Shown here: piece by piece, positions 17,991 through 26,622 of the stretch | How the letters are laid out: each line of letters opens with the position of its first letter | Position numbering within the stretch: the first letter of the stretch is position 1 | From: G963422705 sp963422705 | GTDB lineage: Bacteria; Poribacteria; WGA-4E; WGA-3G | DNA: 64,000 bases | NCBI GenBank assembly: GCA_963422705.1 | Contig: OY730443.1 | Location: forward strand, 1,426,001 to 1,490,000 | Direction: 5' to 3' | Made by a program: the position numbers and the translations under genes | The notes under the pieces: model-generated | Seen by the model: only the letters and a program-made list of their open reading frames with translations | What the model was told of the DNA's origin: nothing | The model's database searches: none

Positions 17991-18062
17991 CAAGGGGGTA
18001 GCAGGCTTTCCTCCCACAGCTAAAACAGTGGGCTTCACGCCTGAATGCCCGTGAAAACGAAG

Positions 18063-19379
18063 TTATTCATCATAGTACCCTGATTCCTCAAAGATTTCCT
18101 CGTGCTTTTTTGCGATAGAATCGAGTGCTGCCTTCGGGGTTTTGATTTTAGAGATGGCTGCGCTCCAATTCGTCTGGCATACCTCCAATAATTCAGCGTA
18201 TTCGGGAATTGCCCAGAAGTCTCTCAGATAGGGGAAGCTTGCGGCGAACGCCTCATTATAAGGAGTGGCTTTCCGGAAATCATCTGAATTCAACACCTCT
18301 CTATGCGGTGTGAAACCACCAAGCCGCGCCCACTTTTCCTGTACAGGTTTTTGCATAAACCACTTCATATACTGCTTGGCAATATCTTGATTTTTAGAGT
18401 AAGCTGATATGGACATTCCCTGTCCGCCGATGCTTATGTAGTGTCCTTTCGGTCCGGCGGGCGCGATAAAGAAACCGCTTTTGTCGTGAGAAAGTGGATT
18501 CGTCTTAGGCGCCACGACACCCGGGAAAAATGCGAAATAGTTCATCGCCATCGCGACTTTTCCTGAGGTATAGGCATTGAGGGTTTCTTGCCAATAGTAG
18601 TTCGGGGCATCCGGCGGTGCAAATTTGAGCAAGTCGGTGTAATATTCAAGCGCCTTGACTGCATCTTCGGTGTTAATATATCCGTCAACCTTGTAATTCT
18701 CAGCGTCGCCATAAGTGCCCCCAAAACTCCACATCACTTGCTGGAACCCCATTGTGATACCGTCATATTCTTTACTATACCACGTTGCGATACCGTAGAA
18801 GTCCTCCTCTGGCCGAGTAAAAAACTCGGCGACATCGCGGAGCTGTTCGTATGTTTTCGGGGGCGCCAGGGCGTAGCCATACTTAGCTTCGAATGCCGCC
18901 ATTTCTTTCGGTTCTTCAAAGAGATCTTTGCGATAGACGTAACCGGCAGCATCCACTTCTGCGGGCAGTGCCCAGTACGTCCGCGTACCTTTCGGGTATT
19001 CGGCGAACGCTGTCATAGCGGGAACGTAGATAGACTCAATGTCAATATTGGCATTAATCCAGTCGGTGAGGTTAAGGTAGTGTCTACCCACAGAATTTCT
19101 TCCGAGCCATTGGCTATCGCCAATTACGATGTCATAAAGGTCGCTTTTTCCAACGAACGCGGTGAACACCTTATCCTGAAAACTTCCCCACGGAATCTTA
19201 ACAATATTAACAGGGATGTTTGTTTCGGCAGTAAAATCCTTGGAGAGTTCCTCGAGATAGTTGGCGGGCTCCCATTCTGCCCAGACAATCGTTAGAGATT
19301 CCTGTGCGTCAGCAACAATGCCGATAAATGCAAAGGCGAGCATGAGGAACATGACAAAGCTAATGTGAACGTTTTTCAT
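18063..19379 (-). CDS. Extracellular sugar-binding protein of an ABC transporter (family 1)
   Basis: A 438-residue solute-binding protein from the ATG at 19379. The signal peptide MKNVHISFVMFLMLAFAFIG-IVADAQ precedes ESLTIVWAEWEPANYLEELSKDF, the usual first strand and helix of this fold. GQGMSISAYSKNQDIAKQYM and FMQKPVQEKWARLGGFTPHR near the C-terminus are family landmarks. AAGGAG lies nine bases before the chosen start; a longer in-frame extension upstream has no ribosome site. It delivers an unknown carbohydrate to the permeases at 14.2-16.5 kb. A promoter with a perfect TATAAT is about 155 bp upstream and a 15-bp palindrome lies next to the ribosome site. Confidence 0.92.
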   Translation of the reverse strand: MKNVHISFVMFLMLAFAFIGIVADAQESLTIVWAEWEPANYLEELSKDFTAETNIPVNIVKIPWGSFQDKVFTAFVGKSDLYDIVIGDSQWLGRNSVGRHYLNLTDWINANIDIESIYVPAMTAFAEYPKGTRTYWALPAEVDAAGYVYRKDLFEEPKEMAAFEAKYGYALAPPKTYEQLRDVAEFFTRPEEDFYGIATWYSKEYDGITMGFQQVMWSFGGTYGDAENYKVDGYINTEDAVKALEYYTDLLKFAPPDAPNYYWQETLNAYTSGKVAMAMNYFAFFPGVVAPKTNPLSHDKSGFFIAPAGPKGHYISIGGQGMSISAYSKNQDIAKQYMKWFMQKPVQEKWARLGGFTPHREVLNSDDFRKATPYNEAFAASFPYLRDFWAIPEYAELLEVCQTNWSAAISKIKTPKAALDSIAKKHEEIFEESGYYDE

Positions 19380-19398
19380 GTATGAAACTCCTTTCATT

Positions 19399-19413
19399 GG
19401 GAGCACTGCTCCC
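19399..19413. promoter_or_regulatory. 15-bp palindrome GGGAGC-ACT-GCTCCC in the binding-protein leader
   Basis: A perfect 6+6 inverted repeat about eight bases above the ribosome site of the sugar-binding-protein gene. It could be a repressor operator or a leader hairpin. No regulator gene is adjacent. Confidence 0.5.
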
Positions 19414-19533
19414 TTATCGGTAAAAGTGGTGTCACAGTTTTGTTCCCGATAGCGTTTCGCGCACCAAGACAGTAGAAACATTCGTTTCAACTGCGTCATT
19501 AAAGGCACGCCTACCGGTTTTAGTGCTAAAAGG

Positions 19534-19562
19534 ATTATAGCAAATTTCAAAAACTTCTTCAA
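19534..19562 (-). promoter_or_regulatory. Promoter of the sugar ABC operon
   Basis: On the minus strand TTGAAG (19557-19562) and TATAAT (19534-19539) are separated by 17 bp. The -10 is a perfect consensus. Predicted leader about 150 nt. Confidence 0.6.
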
Positions 19563-19569
19563 GAATTTT

Positions 19570-19743
19570 CGTATTTTCGTCGTATTTAGTCGGTTGAGCT
19601 TCTGCTGTTTTTGGCAATCCGTTGAAAATCTCGTCGGAGATTTCTCATGTTTTCGTCGTATTTTCGTCGTATTTAGTCGGTTAAGCTTCTGCTGTTTTTG
19701 GCAATCCGTTGAAAATCTCGTCGGAGATTTCTCATGTTTTCGT
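19570..19743. repeat. 87-bp direct repeat, two copies, each with a 7-bp hairpin
   Basis: Copy 1 is 19570-19656 and copy 2 is 19657-19743, differing at one clear position (GGTTGAGCT against GGTTAAGCT). Each holds AAATCTC-GTCG-GAGATTT (first at 19626-19643). The repeat fills most of the gap between the DUF4097-like gene and the sugar operon promoter. Frames through it on either strand have no recognisable product. Confidence 0.8.
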
Positions 19744-19862
19744 CGTTTTCAGAATGCTGCGCTAGTGAAAATTAAAACACTAAAGCAAGCGGAGTAATGC
19801 CGAAGCAGATTGCCGAGACACAGCGGGTAGCGACATTTAATTCCATGGTGCCCCGTAACATT

Positions 19863-21275
19863 TTACCATTCGGCGTTGCCCGATTCCTTTGTCTGATTCA
19901 ACGTGATGGCGCCGCCCAAGCAGTATAGTTTCAGCAGTGGCCCCCCACCATTAATAGGCGCTTCCAATCGCCCCTGTCTAACAGTATTTTCAATTTCAAT
20001 TTCTACAGGAAACTGCGTCTTCACCGTGCCTCCGAGGCATTTCGCATCAACGGTTAGGCTAATATTGGGCGCAAGAAAAATATCTGTACTTCCACCTATT
20101 GTTTCTAAAATCCAATATGGCGTTTCCGAGTCTGCCGTCTGGCCTTGCCTTAACATGTGTGCGCGAATAGAACCGCCCGCAGCTTTCGCATTGACCGGGC
20201 CGTGGTTTTCTATCTCTATATTTCCTCCGGAGGCTCTGACATCTACGTTGGTTTCGCAAGCACTGAGAATGATGTTGCCACCGCTACTTCTGCCAAAGAT
20301 ATCCCCGGTGATATTAACAAAACGGAGATGCCCGGAGGCGTTTTTAGCGTTAACCTCACCACTGCCGTTTTTTACGTCAATATTTCCCGCGGACGCACGG
20401 ACGTGCACGTTACCCTCATAGCCGTTAATATGAATGTTGCCAGAAGATGATTTTCCAGTAAGTTCCCCTTGGATGTGCTCAAACCGGAGTTCACCGGCTG
20501 AAGTGCTAGCATTCACGTTCCCTTCGATTGACACCATTGAAATGTTCCCAAAACCCGTTTTTAAATCGAGATGGTAATGTCGAGGGACAGTGATTTCAAA
20601 TTGAATGTCTAACCGTTCAACGACTTTTTTCCACTGTGAGCCCTTGAAATTTGCCTCAATATTAACATTTGCTGTGTCGTGTACGATATCAACAACGAAA
20701 TTCTTGAGGATATTGCCTGCACGCCGGTCCGTTTTTAACTGTGCAGCGCGGTGAATCCGTAGTTCAACCGTGTCAGTCTCTGCCGCCTGAATATCAACGT
20801 TTCCAATGGCGGTTTCGATGGTGAGAGTACCACCAGGCATAACAGGGAAGCTCTGCTCTACGTCTTTCAAGGTACTTTCGGTTAAAAAATCTGGCATAGA
20901 TTTACGAATCAACTCGCCGAGCCTCCCTTCACTGAAGTTCTCGTCAAGGTTTTCCGAGAGCCGCTTTCCCAAAAAGCCGCTCATCCATTTTTGAGAGGTG
21001 GTAGAATCGGCTAATTCGTCGTTAAGGTATGCAGCGAGTTGTTGGTAGGCAATACTAATTTCCCTAAAAGATGCGTCAGCATTGAGCGGCTCAAAGCGTA
21101 CGATAGGTATCACATCTAGGGTGTTGAGTCGCGTGAGTGCGTCATTAAATTGCGTAATGCATCGGGTTTCGCCATTCTTGAAAGTACCGGTGCGTACCGA
21201 ATCCTCCGCAAGTTTCGCAGTACGCTCCAACATGTGCAAAAGGCCTCGGAGTTCCCGTTGTCTCTGTTCTTCCAT
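19863..21275 (-). CDS. DUF4097-like beta-repeat protein next to an ECF sigma factor
   Basis: About 470 residues. Residues 1-150 are mainly helical with no signal peptide or membrane segment. From about residue 160 the chain is built of short repeats such as GNVDIQAAETDTVELRI, GNIHINGYEGNVHVRASAGN and GEVNAKNASGHLRFVNITGD, which form a right-handed beta-helix-like fold (DUF4097 type). The ATG at 21275 is preferred because GAGGTG is just upstream. The sigma gene ends 20 bp upstream, so they form an operon. Function is unknown; a role as partner or effector of the sigma factor is inference from the linkage. Confidence 0.75.
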   Translation of the reverse strand: MEEQRQRELRGLLHMLERTAKLAEDSVRTGTFKNGETRCITQFNDALTRLNTLDVIPIVRFEPLNADASFREISIAYQQLAAYLNDELADSTTSQKWMSGFLGKRLSENLDENFSEGRLGELIRKSMPDFLTESTLKDVEQSFPVMPGGTLTIETAIGNVDIQAAETDTVELRIHRAAQLKTDRRAGNILKNFVVDIVHDTANVNIEANFKGSQWKKVVERLDIQFEITVPRHYHLDLKTGFGNISMVSIEGNVNASTSAGELRFEHIQGELTGKSSSGNIHINGYEGNVHVRASAGNIDVKNGSGEVNAKNASGHLRFVNITGDIFGRSSGGNIILSACETNVDVRASGGNIEIENHGPVNAKAAGGSIRAHMLRQGQTADSETPYWILETIGGSTDIFLAPNISLTVDAKCLGGTVKTQFPVEIEIENTVRQGRLEAPINGGGPLLKLYCLGGAITLNQTKESGNAEW

Positions 21276-21295
21276 AATACACCTCATTTGGAATT

Positions 21296-21898
21296 TTACT
21301 CGTCAATTTCCCCATACCCGCGTTTCTCTAAAATGAGCTTGAGGTTCTCTTTCGCTTTATGCAGTCTCCACTTAACTGTTGTTAATGGTAATGATAGAAA
21401 TTCAGCGATGCGTTTTTGTGGCATTTCTGCCCAATAGTAGAGCTGTATGGCCTTCTGATACTCGATAGGCAGTTCCAGAATTGCATCCCGGACAGCTTGC
21501 TTGAGCAGATTGCGCTCAAGAATTTTGCCTGGTTCTTCCACACTCGTATCCGATACCTGATTTAAGTGTCGTTCAATATCCTCTTGCGGGACGTATCGAT
21601 TTGCGTTTTTGTGATATCGTAAAGCACGGTTCCGCGTAATTGAATGGAGCCATGCCCCGAAACGGTTGAGATTGCTGAGCCTTGGTAATGCTTCAAAAGC
21701 AAGAAGGAGGGCATCTTGCACAACATCTTCCGCATCCGTGGGGTTCTTGACAATCTGTTGGGCAACAGTCAGCATCGCACGCCGGTAACGGAGCACTAAC
21801 ACGTCAAATGCGTTTGTATTGCCTTCAAGCGCGGCGACGATGAGTTCAGCATCCCTCACACTGTTTAGTTCTTCGGCAGATATGGATGTCTCCACCAT
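21296..21898 (-). CDS. ECF-type RNA polymerase sigma factor
   Basis: A 200-residue sigma70-family protein with region 2 (DAEDVVQDALLLAFEALPRL and the -10 recognition helix RFGAWLHSITRNRALRYH) and region 4 (LPIEYQKAIQLYYWAEMPQK followed by TTVKWRLHKAKENLK). Regions 1.1 and 3 are absent, as in ECF factors. It is the first gene of a pair with the DUF4097-like gene. No recognisable anti-sigma factor with a membrane segment or zinc-binding domain is encoded next to it, which is unusual for ECF factors; the cytoplasmic DUF4097-like protein may take that place, but this is untested. Confidence 0.93.
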   Translation of the reverse strand: MVETSISAEELNSVRDAELIVAALEGNTNAFDVLVLRYRRAMLTVAQQIVKNPTDAEDVVQDALLLAFEALPRLSNLNRFGAWLHSITRNRALRYHKNANRYVPQEDIERHLNQVSDTSVEEPGKILERNLLKQAVRDAILELPIEYQKAIQLYYWAEMPQKRIAEFLSLPLTTVKWRLHKAKENLKLILEKRGYGEIDE

Positions 21899-22009
21899 AG
21901 GCTTTCTCGCAGCACCCTAATTTTCGTTTATAAATTGAGAGACAGTTCACACGAAAAGGATAGTAAAAAGGGAAGGTGCACACCGAATATGATGACATTG
22001 TGGGAAAAG

Positions 22010-22483
22010 CTAGCTCGGTTTATAGAATGTGACAAGGCACCCGCCCACCGCCGCAAGCAGTATGCCGATTACGAACTGCCAACGAACTGTTCCCCAGCCG
22101 CCAGGCGGAGGATGCATCAACGTTGCAATGACAGCGTTCACGATAGGGGCACCCGCGAAAACGATAGACATCACAACGGCAGGCTTGCCTCCCGCGCCAA
22201 AGGCAAGTAACACCCCAAAGGCACCGATAGCACCCACAAGCCCAGCTAGGAAGGACCAGGATGCACCACTGTTTGTAAACTGAAATGCCGATTTGTTAGC
22301 AATTAGCATCAGCGCGGAACCGATAACCGCTGTCAGAAGATAGGCAACCCCTACAAAGAGAAACGCTTTATAACGTCCATGAACCGCGTCATCCATGGAC
22401 ACCTGCCCTTTGTGAAGAAACACGCCGTAAAGTCCCCACGTCCCCACAGTCATGATGGCAAAAATTAACCAAGTTTTAGACAT
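22010..22483 (-). CDS. Half-size DMT/EamA-like membrane protein
   Basis: A 157-residue protein with about five hydrophobic segments, beginning MSKTWLIFAIMTVGTWGLYG and ending FVIGILLAAVGGCLVTFYKP. Conserved small-residue helices and GLVGAIGAFGVLLAFGAGGK resemble half of a drug/metabolite-type transporter (EamA). Usual EamA proteins have ten helices and about 300 residues, so this one would have to work as a dimer or has a different role. Substrate unknown. It lies between the sigma operon and a glycosyltransferase gene, all on the minus strand. Confidence 0.65.
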   Translation of the reverse strand: MSKTWLIFAIMTVGTWGLYGVFLHKGQVSMDDAVHGRYKAFLFVGVAYLLTAVIGSALMLIANKSAFQFTNSGASWSFLAGLVGAIGAFGVLLAFGAGGKPAVVMSIVFAGAPIVNAVIATLMHPPPGGWGTVRWQFVIGILLAAVGGCLVTFYKPS

Positions 22484-22594
22484 AATTCTGTTCCTTTTTC
22501 GTCAGGACAGACAAAAAACAGAACGCCTTCGTGCAGTTCCCATATTTTTCCATGGAAACAAGGCGCCGGTTTACGCCTCACGTCTGTCTTATCG

Positions 22595-23914
22595 TTATAG
22601 ATATTTTTTAAACACTTCTAACAGTTGCCGCCCAATCTTGGCAGCGCTAAAATTTTGATGCAAATTGGTTTTTCCCGTCTGTCCGAGTTCCTGTCGTCTT
22701 TCTCGATTATGAAAAAGCTCAAGGATGCCGTCAGCGACAGCATCAGCGGATTCCGGCGCCACAAGAATACCCCCGCCGGTGGCCTCAATCATTTCTGGAA
22801 AAGCCCCATGCCGAGGCTGAACGACAGGGACACCGTTCGCGAGTGCCTCTAAAATCGATAACCCTTTGGATTCGCGATAAACCGTCGGAACAGAGAAAAC
22901 ATGCAGACGATTGAGGAAGTCAATCTTTTGGGTACGCGTCACTTCGCCGTGGTAGACAAACGAATTCTCACAACCCGATGCCCGAATTTGGTGGGTGAGC
23001 TCCTCAAAGTAAGGTTCATCTTTCTTACCCAAGTAGCCAGCAACATGGAGGTTGACAGCATCTCCACCAAGCTCCATCGTCAGCCTGATAAATGCTTCTA
23101 TCAAGATGTGTAACCCTTTTTCGGGACAAATACGTGCCAAATAGCCGATGATGAACGGAGGAGGCTCAGGTTTTTCAACAGGGGCACCGTGCCCATCCAA
23201 ATTTACACCGAGAGGGACTACGTCAATTTTGTCGACGGATACCTTCAGATAGACATCTGCCATAAATTGCGCGTAGCATCGACACGGGGCAACAAATCCG
23301 TCAGCGTCTGAGGCGCGTTCCACAAGAAGTGACAATGCCTCTGTCTTATACGGTTCAATTAGCTCTTGTAGGAAGATATCTTCGCCTTGAAGCGCGCAGA
23401 TAACCGGTACCCCCAAGGCATTTTTTATCGTTCTTGTGAAACCGACAAGCATCGAGTTTGATAAATAAACAATATCTGGGGAATGCTGCTCCTGCAGCCA
23501 CCGGATCAACTTCGCTAATTCTTTCTTTTGGTATCCGTCTTCGGCTTTAAGCATTGAGACTGTAAGTTTCCCGAGTTCACGCGCGTCCGTCGCACCGCTG
23601 AACCGTGCCAAGCTGTTCAACAGCACACGGTTATCTAACAATCTGTCGATAATCCACGGCGTCCGCCGGAAAAGCGATAGTTTTTGTTGCAGATAAACGT
23701 TAATGCCTCCGAAAAAGACACGCTCCATGCTAACATTCGTTTCATCAGTCCGGGTGGGCGTATACGTAGGTATCAGGGCAACCTGATGCCCTTGTTTTTT
23801 CAGAACTGTCGCAACCGTATTGTCATGAATACAGGTACCACAATACATTCCTGCAGCACCGGCGGTGATATAAGCAATTTTCATGTTTTTTGTATTTTCC
23901 GTATTTGTGCTCAA
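22595..23914 (-). CDS. GT4-family glycosyltransferase
   Basis: Up to 439 residues; MKIAYITAGAAGMYCGTCIH at 23884 is the fold's real first strand and an equally likely start. GT4 enzymes transfer a sugar from an activated donor with retention. The C-terminal donor domain shows IIGYLARICPEKGLHILIEA, VFSVPTVYRESKGLSILEAL and NGVPVVQPRHGAFPEMIEAT, the expected order with the EX7E-type glutamates. The length is typical. The acceptor cannot be named; no polysaccharide cluster is adjacent. The 5' flank was the landing site of IS605-type element 1. Confidence 0.9.
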   Translation of the reverse strand: MSTNTENTKNMKIAYITAGAAGMYCGTCIHDNTVATVLKKQGHQVALIPTYTPTRTDETNVSMERVFFGGINVYLQQKLSLFRRTPWIIDRLLDNRVLLNSLARFSGATDARELGKLTVSMLKAEDGYQKKELAKLIRWLQEQHSPDIVYLSNSMLVGFTRTIKNALGVPVICALQGEDIFLQELIEPYKTEALSLLVERASDADGFVAPCRCYAQFMADVYLKVSVDKIDVVPLGVNLDGHGAPVEKPEPPPFIIGYLARICPEKGLHILIEAFIRLTMELGGDAVNLHVAGYLGKKDEPYFEELTHQIRASGCENSFVYHGEVTRTQKIDFLNRLHVFSVPTVYRESKGLSILEALANGVPVVQPRHGAFPEMIEATGGGILVAPESADAVADGILELFHNRERRQELGQTGKTNLHQNFSAAKIGRQLLEVFKKYL

Positions 23915-24043
23915 ATGCGTTTCCGTTGGTGTGTTATCTTCCTATATAGGAAAACGCACACGCGTGATACTCACAACGGCTAAAGGCGTGTGCTTCTTAC
24001 CTTCTCTTGGAAGGTTTACTTGATTTGAGTCCCGAAAACGGTT

Positions 24044-25214
24044 CTAACCGACTACAGGGTTTCTCATAAAACCCTGATACTTTGTCAGAATATTACTCGC
24101 CCCCACAACCAGAAGTGTCCTTGCCACTTGCATTGTCCGCAACGGTAAGTCCTACCACTTGGTTTCTTTCTATGCCCGCAAGACGGACAGGTTTGAGAAG
24201 TATAGGCTTCGTTCTCTATATCAACGCTAATACCGACGGCTTTGGCTTTATAGGTTATCATAGTCTGATTTTTAGCGAACGCCCACTGGTGTAACTTCTG
24301 ATTGGCTTTTTTGCCATAGTTGATAGATTGTCTCATGTGCTTTATGTCTCCAATGACAATCGTTTCTATCTTTCGCTCTCGGCAAGTAGAAACAAAGCGT
24401 AGGGCAAAACCGCCGTTTTGGCGTGACGTTATTTTATGGCGCATATCACGCAACTGCGCGTCGAACTTCTGTAGATTTTTGTTTTTGACGCGTTTTCGTT
24501 TTTTCCAGCGTCTGCTATATTTAACGCATTGATACGGGACTTAAATTTGTTTTGATACCTCACAACACTGCGGATGTCGCGTCCATTATAGATGTCGGCA
24601 TTGATACCGTCAAAAGAAACAATCGAGTGGATTTCGCCCATATCCACGGCAACGGCTGAACCTGCTTTTGATTTTGTCTTTTTAGGCGTTGTGTCATAGG
24701 TTGCATGAAACGCGTATTGTTGCAGGGGAAAGTTATAGACAAGCGAGACGTCGGCAGGCACGACGTTATGGAACTTTTTGTCAATCTCAATCCAAAGCGG
24801 GGCTCTCCCTTTGCCCATGCCCATAGACAGTCGTAGGTTGCCACGCTGATAGGAAATCCCTGTCGCACGCCACGTGAAGGTGTGGAATCTCCGAATTTTA
24901 TTCGGGGGCTTGGCAGTCGGATACGATTTTCGGTTAGCAAAGAAAGAGCGGCGCGCGCCGCAATAGTCGTCTATGACTGCTTGCACAGAATGGGCGTGGC
25001 AAGGATACCGCTTGAACTTCAGATATGCCTTAAGTCCATTGTCTGAAAGCCAAAAACCTTTCTGCTCATGCATTTTGAACGTAAGCGAAACGGTTTTAGA
25101 ATAGATACGTCCACCAAGCCGATTTATCCCGTCAAGTTCTTCTGTCGGCTTCGCAGTCGATAAAATATAGGTTCGGTATTCTTTCTTTGATTTAGACACG
25201 CGTTTGCGCCTCAA
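24044..25214 (-). pseudogene. tnpB: tnpB of element 1, two frameshifts
   Basis: The first 240 or so residues read through, including the RuvC-I motif SAVAVDMGEIHSIV. A shift near 24520 moves the frame from RINALN to KYSRRWKKRKRVKNKN. The next part includes ETIVIGDIKHMRQ and the zinc ribbon CPSCGHRKK/CGQC. A second shift near 24120 recovers VGASNILTKYQG, the last RuvC motif region. A 24-bp palindromic insert adds QNGGFALR between RHKITSR and FVSTC, exactly eight residues relative to the tnpB of element 3. Not functional as it stands. Confidence 0.85.
24397..24420. repeat. 24-bp palindromic insert, copy 1
   Basis: GCGTAGGG followed by the stem CAAAAC-CGCC-GTTTTG. Compared with copies 2 and 3 both sides of one stem pair have changed (G-C to A-T). 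It sits in frame inside tnpB of element 1. Confidence 0.8.
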
Positions 25215-25560
25215 TATATTCTTTGACTACTTTTACGGATACACAGCCCACAGACGATATGGACTTTGAACGCGTCCAAAGAGAAGGTAAGCGGGATTTA
25301 AGGTGGGGGAATTCTTCTCTGAGTATCCGAGACGTGTCACTTTTGATTAATCCCACAATCCGAGTCATAGGCACTTTTGGATTGTTCTCAAGTATCAGGT
25401 GAACGTGTTCTTCCATAATCTCACTCGCACGCACTTTGAAATCCAATGCTATTTCTTTGGCGCAGATTCACTGGTGCAAACGCGCTTGGATAGCCGGGGA
25501 TAAAACTTTGCGTCTGTATTTGGTACACCAGATAACGTGATATTGACAACGATAACGCAT
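25192..25560 (-). pseudogene. tnpA: tnpA of element 1, interrupted by an in-frame TGA
   Basis: The frame from ATG at 25560 encodes MRYRCQYHVIWCTKYRRKVL, the usual start of a Y1 HUH transposase, and meets TGA at 25468-25470 after ARLHQ. Without any shift it continues with DFKVRASEIMEEHVHLILEN, where H-V-H is the HUH metal-binding motif, and VKEYIEAQ with the catalytic Tyr. IS200/IS605 transposases act on single-stranded DNA. One substitution has therefore killed an otherwise good gene. Its end overlaps tnpB by 23 bp. Confidence 0.85.
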
Positions 25561-25639
25561 GTGAGTATCTGAATACCACTCTTTTTGGGGATTCTTGATA
25601 AACAGGATACCATCTCCTTTATGTTAGTTTCTATAAGAC

Positions 25640-25668
25640 AGTATCACAGATATTTCAGATACTGTCAA
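25640..25668 (-). promoter_or_regulatory. Promoter inside a palindrome upstream of tnpA (element 1)
   Basis: TTGACA (25663-25668) and GATACT (25640-25645) are 17 bp apart on the minus strand. The region is a 9+9 perfect inverted repeat, GACAGTATC and GATACTGTC, so a dimeric repressor or a cruciform could control it. Confidence 0.45.
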
Positions 25669-25738
25669 ATATATTTTGATAAAAAAAGCTTTCATTAGCG
25701 GGGGTGGACCCGAACCCGAAGCCTAAAGGCTTGGCATT

Positions 25739-26091
25739 GTTAGAGAATTCCCTTCAGTCAATCTGTTCGGCTCTCTATTAGCGAGCACTAATTCGTCAAT
25801 GATTGCCTGAATTCGTTGATGTGCCTCAGCGCTGATTGTTTCTGCAGGTTTTATCTGTGTTTCTGCCACTCGAAATCGTCTTTGTGCTAATTCAAGCACC
25901 ACGGGTTCATAAATTGAAACCCCAAATGTAGTATTCAGAGACTGAATGAAAGCGTATAAATCCATCCTATCTTTGCCAAGTAAGCGGTGATGAAAAGGCA
26001 TATTTTGTGTTTCAGGCGTATATGTTTCGAACTTGGCTCTAATACATTTCTTGAGCTTCTCTTTAATCATCGTTTGGCGTTGCGAAGGCAT
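25739..26091 (-). pseudogene. Type II restriction endonuclease gene (TdeIII-like), 3' part lost
   Basis: About 118 residues remain before element 1. NMPFHHRLLGKDRMDLYAFI and QSLNTTFGVSIYEPVVLELA resemble the N-terminal part of TdeIII-family restriction enzymes as I recall them; the assignment also rests on position, four bases after the methyltransferase gene. The coding frame runs into the element end at TEGNSLT. No C-terminal half is found on the far side of the element, so the insertion was accompanied or followed by a deletion. The enzyme is certainly inactive. Confidence 0.65.
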
Positions 26092-26095
26092 CTCA

Positions 26096-26431
26096 TCAAT
26101 TCCCTTTCTCTTTGAGATGGAATATCGTCTCGGCGTACGCTTTACCGCGATTCTTTTCAGTTCGATTCAAAACGGGCCGTTTGTAGCGGGTGATAATGTG
26201 CATTCCTGCCATTTCTGCGATAGTCGGGTACATATTGAACTTATCATTGGCGACAATGAAGACATCGTAATCCTCTACCAGAAATCGCTTGCAGTTTTTT
26301 TTAACTTCCGATACGTCGTGGATGTACAATTCCCTCGCTTCTCGTCCTTTCCCTTTAAAGAGCGGGCCAATCTCCAATTCATCACGCCTTTTGAACCCGA
26401 AAAGCTCGTAGGCGTAGGCGTGTTGTTCGTG
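26096..26431 (-). pseudogene. DNA methyltransferase gene, segment 3 (C-terminus)
   Basis: This segment supplies the last 111 residues and the stop of a disrupted methyltransferase: HEQHAYAYELFGFKRRDELE, VKKNCKRFLVEDYDVFIVAN and ITRYKRPVLNRTEKNRGKAY. It joins the segment at 27626-27826 after removal of element 2, giving GLINY followed by HEQHAY. The open frame reading upstream of it into the element is a chance fusion. Its stop is four bases before the restriction gene start. Confidence 0.85.
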
Positions 26432-26483
26432 GTGATAGCACCCAACACCTAAAGGCGTGGGCTTCGGTTTCATAGCAACTGCG

Positions 26484-26547
26484 GTTGGGGAGATAGGTAG
26501 AATATCGTATCCTTTGGATACTCGGTTAAAACCATTCACTCCCCAAC
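26484..26547. repeat. 64-bp palindromic repeat, copy 1
   Basis: Ends GTTGGGGAG and CTCCCCAAC are a perfect 9+9 inverted repeat. The left arm is identical to copy 2; the right arm has diverged after GGATAC. Confidence 0.8.
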
Positions 26548-26622
26548 TCCGTTTTCTCATAGAGTCAACCGTCTTACTGTCGCTCCACCTACGAGCATTT
26601 CCCTCATCAGAAAGGCATATCG

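Larger units (their letters stand above)
16559..18050 (-). mobile_element. IS200/IS605-type element with tnpB only (element 0)
   Basis: About 1.49 kb. The left end (minus strand, right side here) begins GGGCATTC after a TTCAC flank and has the subterminal hairpin CCCAC-TGTTTTAGCT-GTGGG. The right end has CCCAAG-N8-CTTGGG and finishes GTAGTTGAC. There is no tnpA, no terminal inverted repeat and no target duplication, all usual for this group. Boundaries are judged from the hairpins and the GGGCATTC start shared with element 2, so they may be off by a few bases. It lies 12 nt after the sugar-binding-protein stop codon. Confidence 0.75.
23964..25738 (-). mobile_element. IS200/IS605-type element with broken tnpA and tnpB (element 1)
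   Basis: About 1.78 kb. The left end at 25738 has the hairpin AAGCC-TTTA-GGCTT and directly follows a CTAAC flank inside the restriction gene. The right end near 23964 has a CACACGCC/GTTGTGAG hairpin finishing GTATCAC, like the ends of elements 2 and 3. Both genes are dead. The right boundary is inferred from similarity among the ends. Confidence 0.7.

Noticed and set aside
19594..19797. 67-codon open frame with an internal repeat
   Set aside because: It only reflects the 87-bp direct repeat; there is no ribosome site or recognisable domain.
25192..25560. In-frame TGA in tnpA of element 1 as a selenocysteine codon, given selA in the window
   Set aside because: The aligned residue in element 3 is not Cys or Sec-like, no SECIS hairpin was evident, and transposases are not known selenoproteins. 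A nonsense mutation is simpler.
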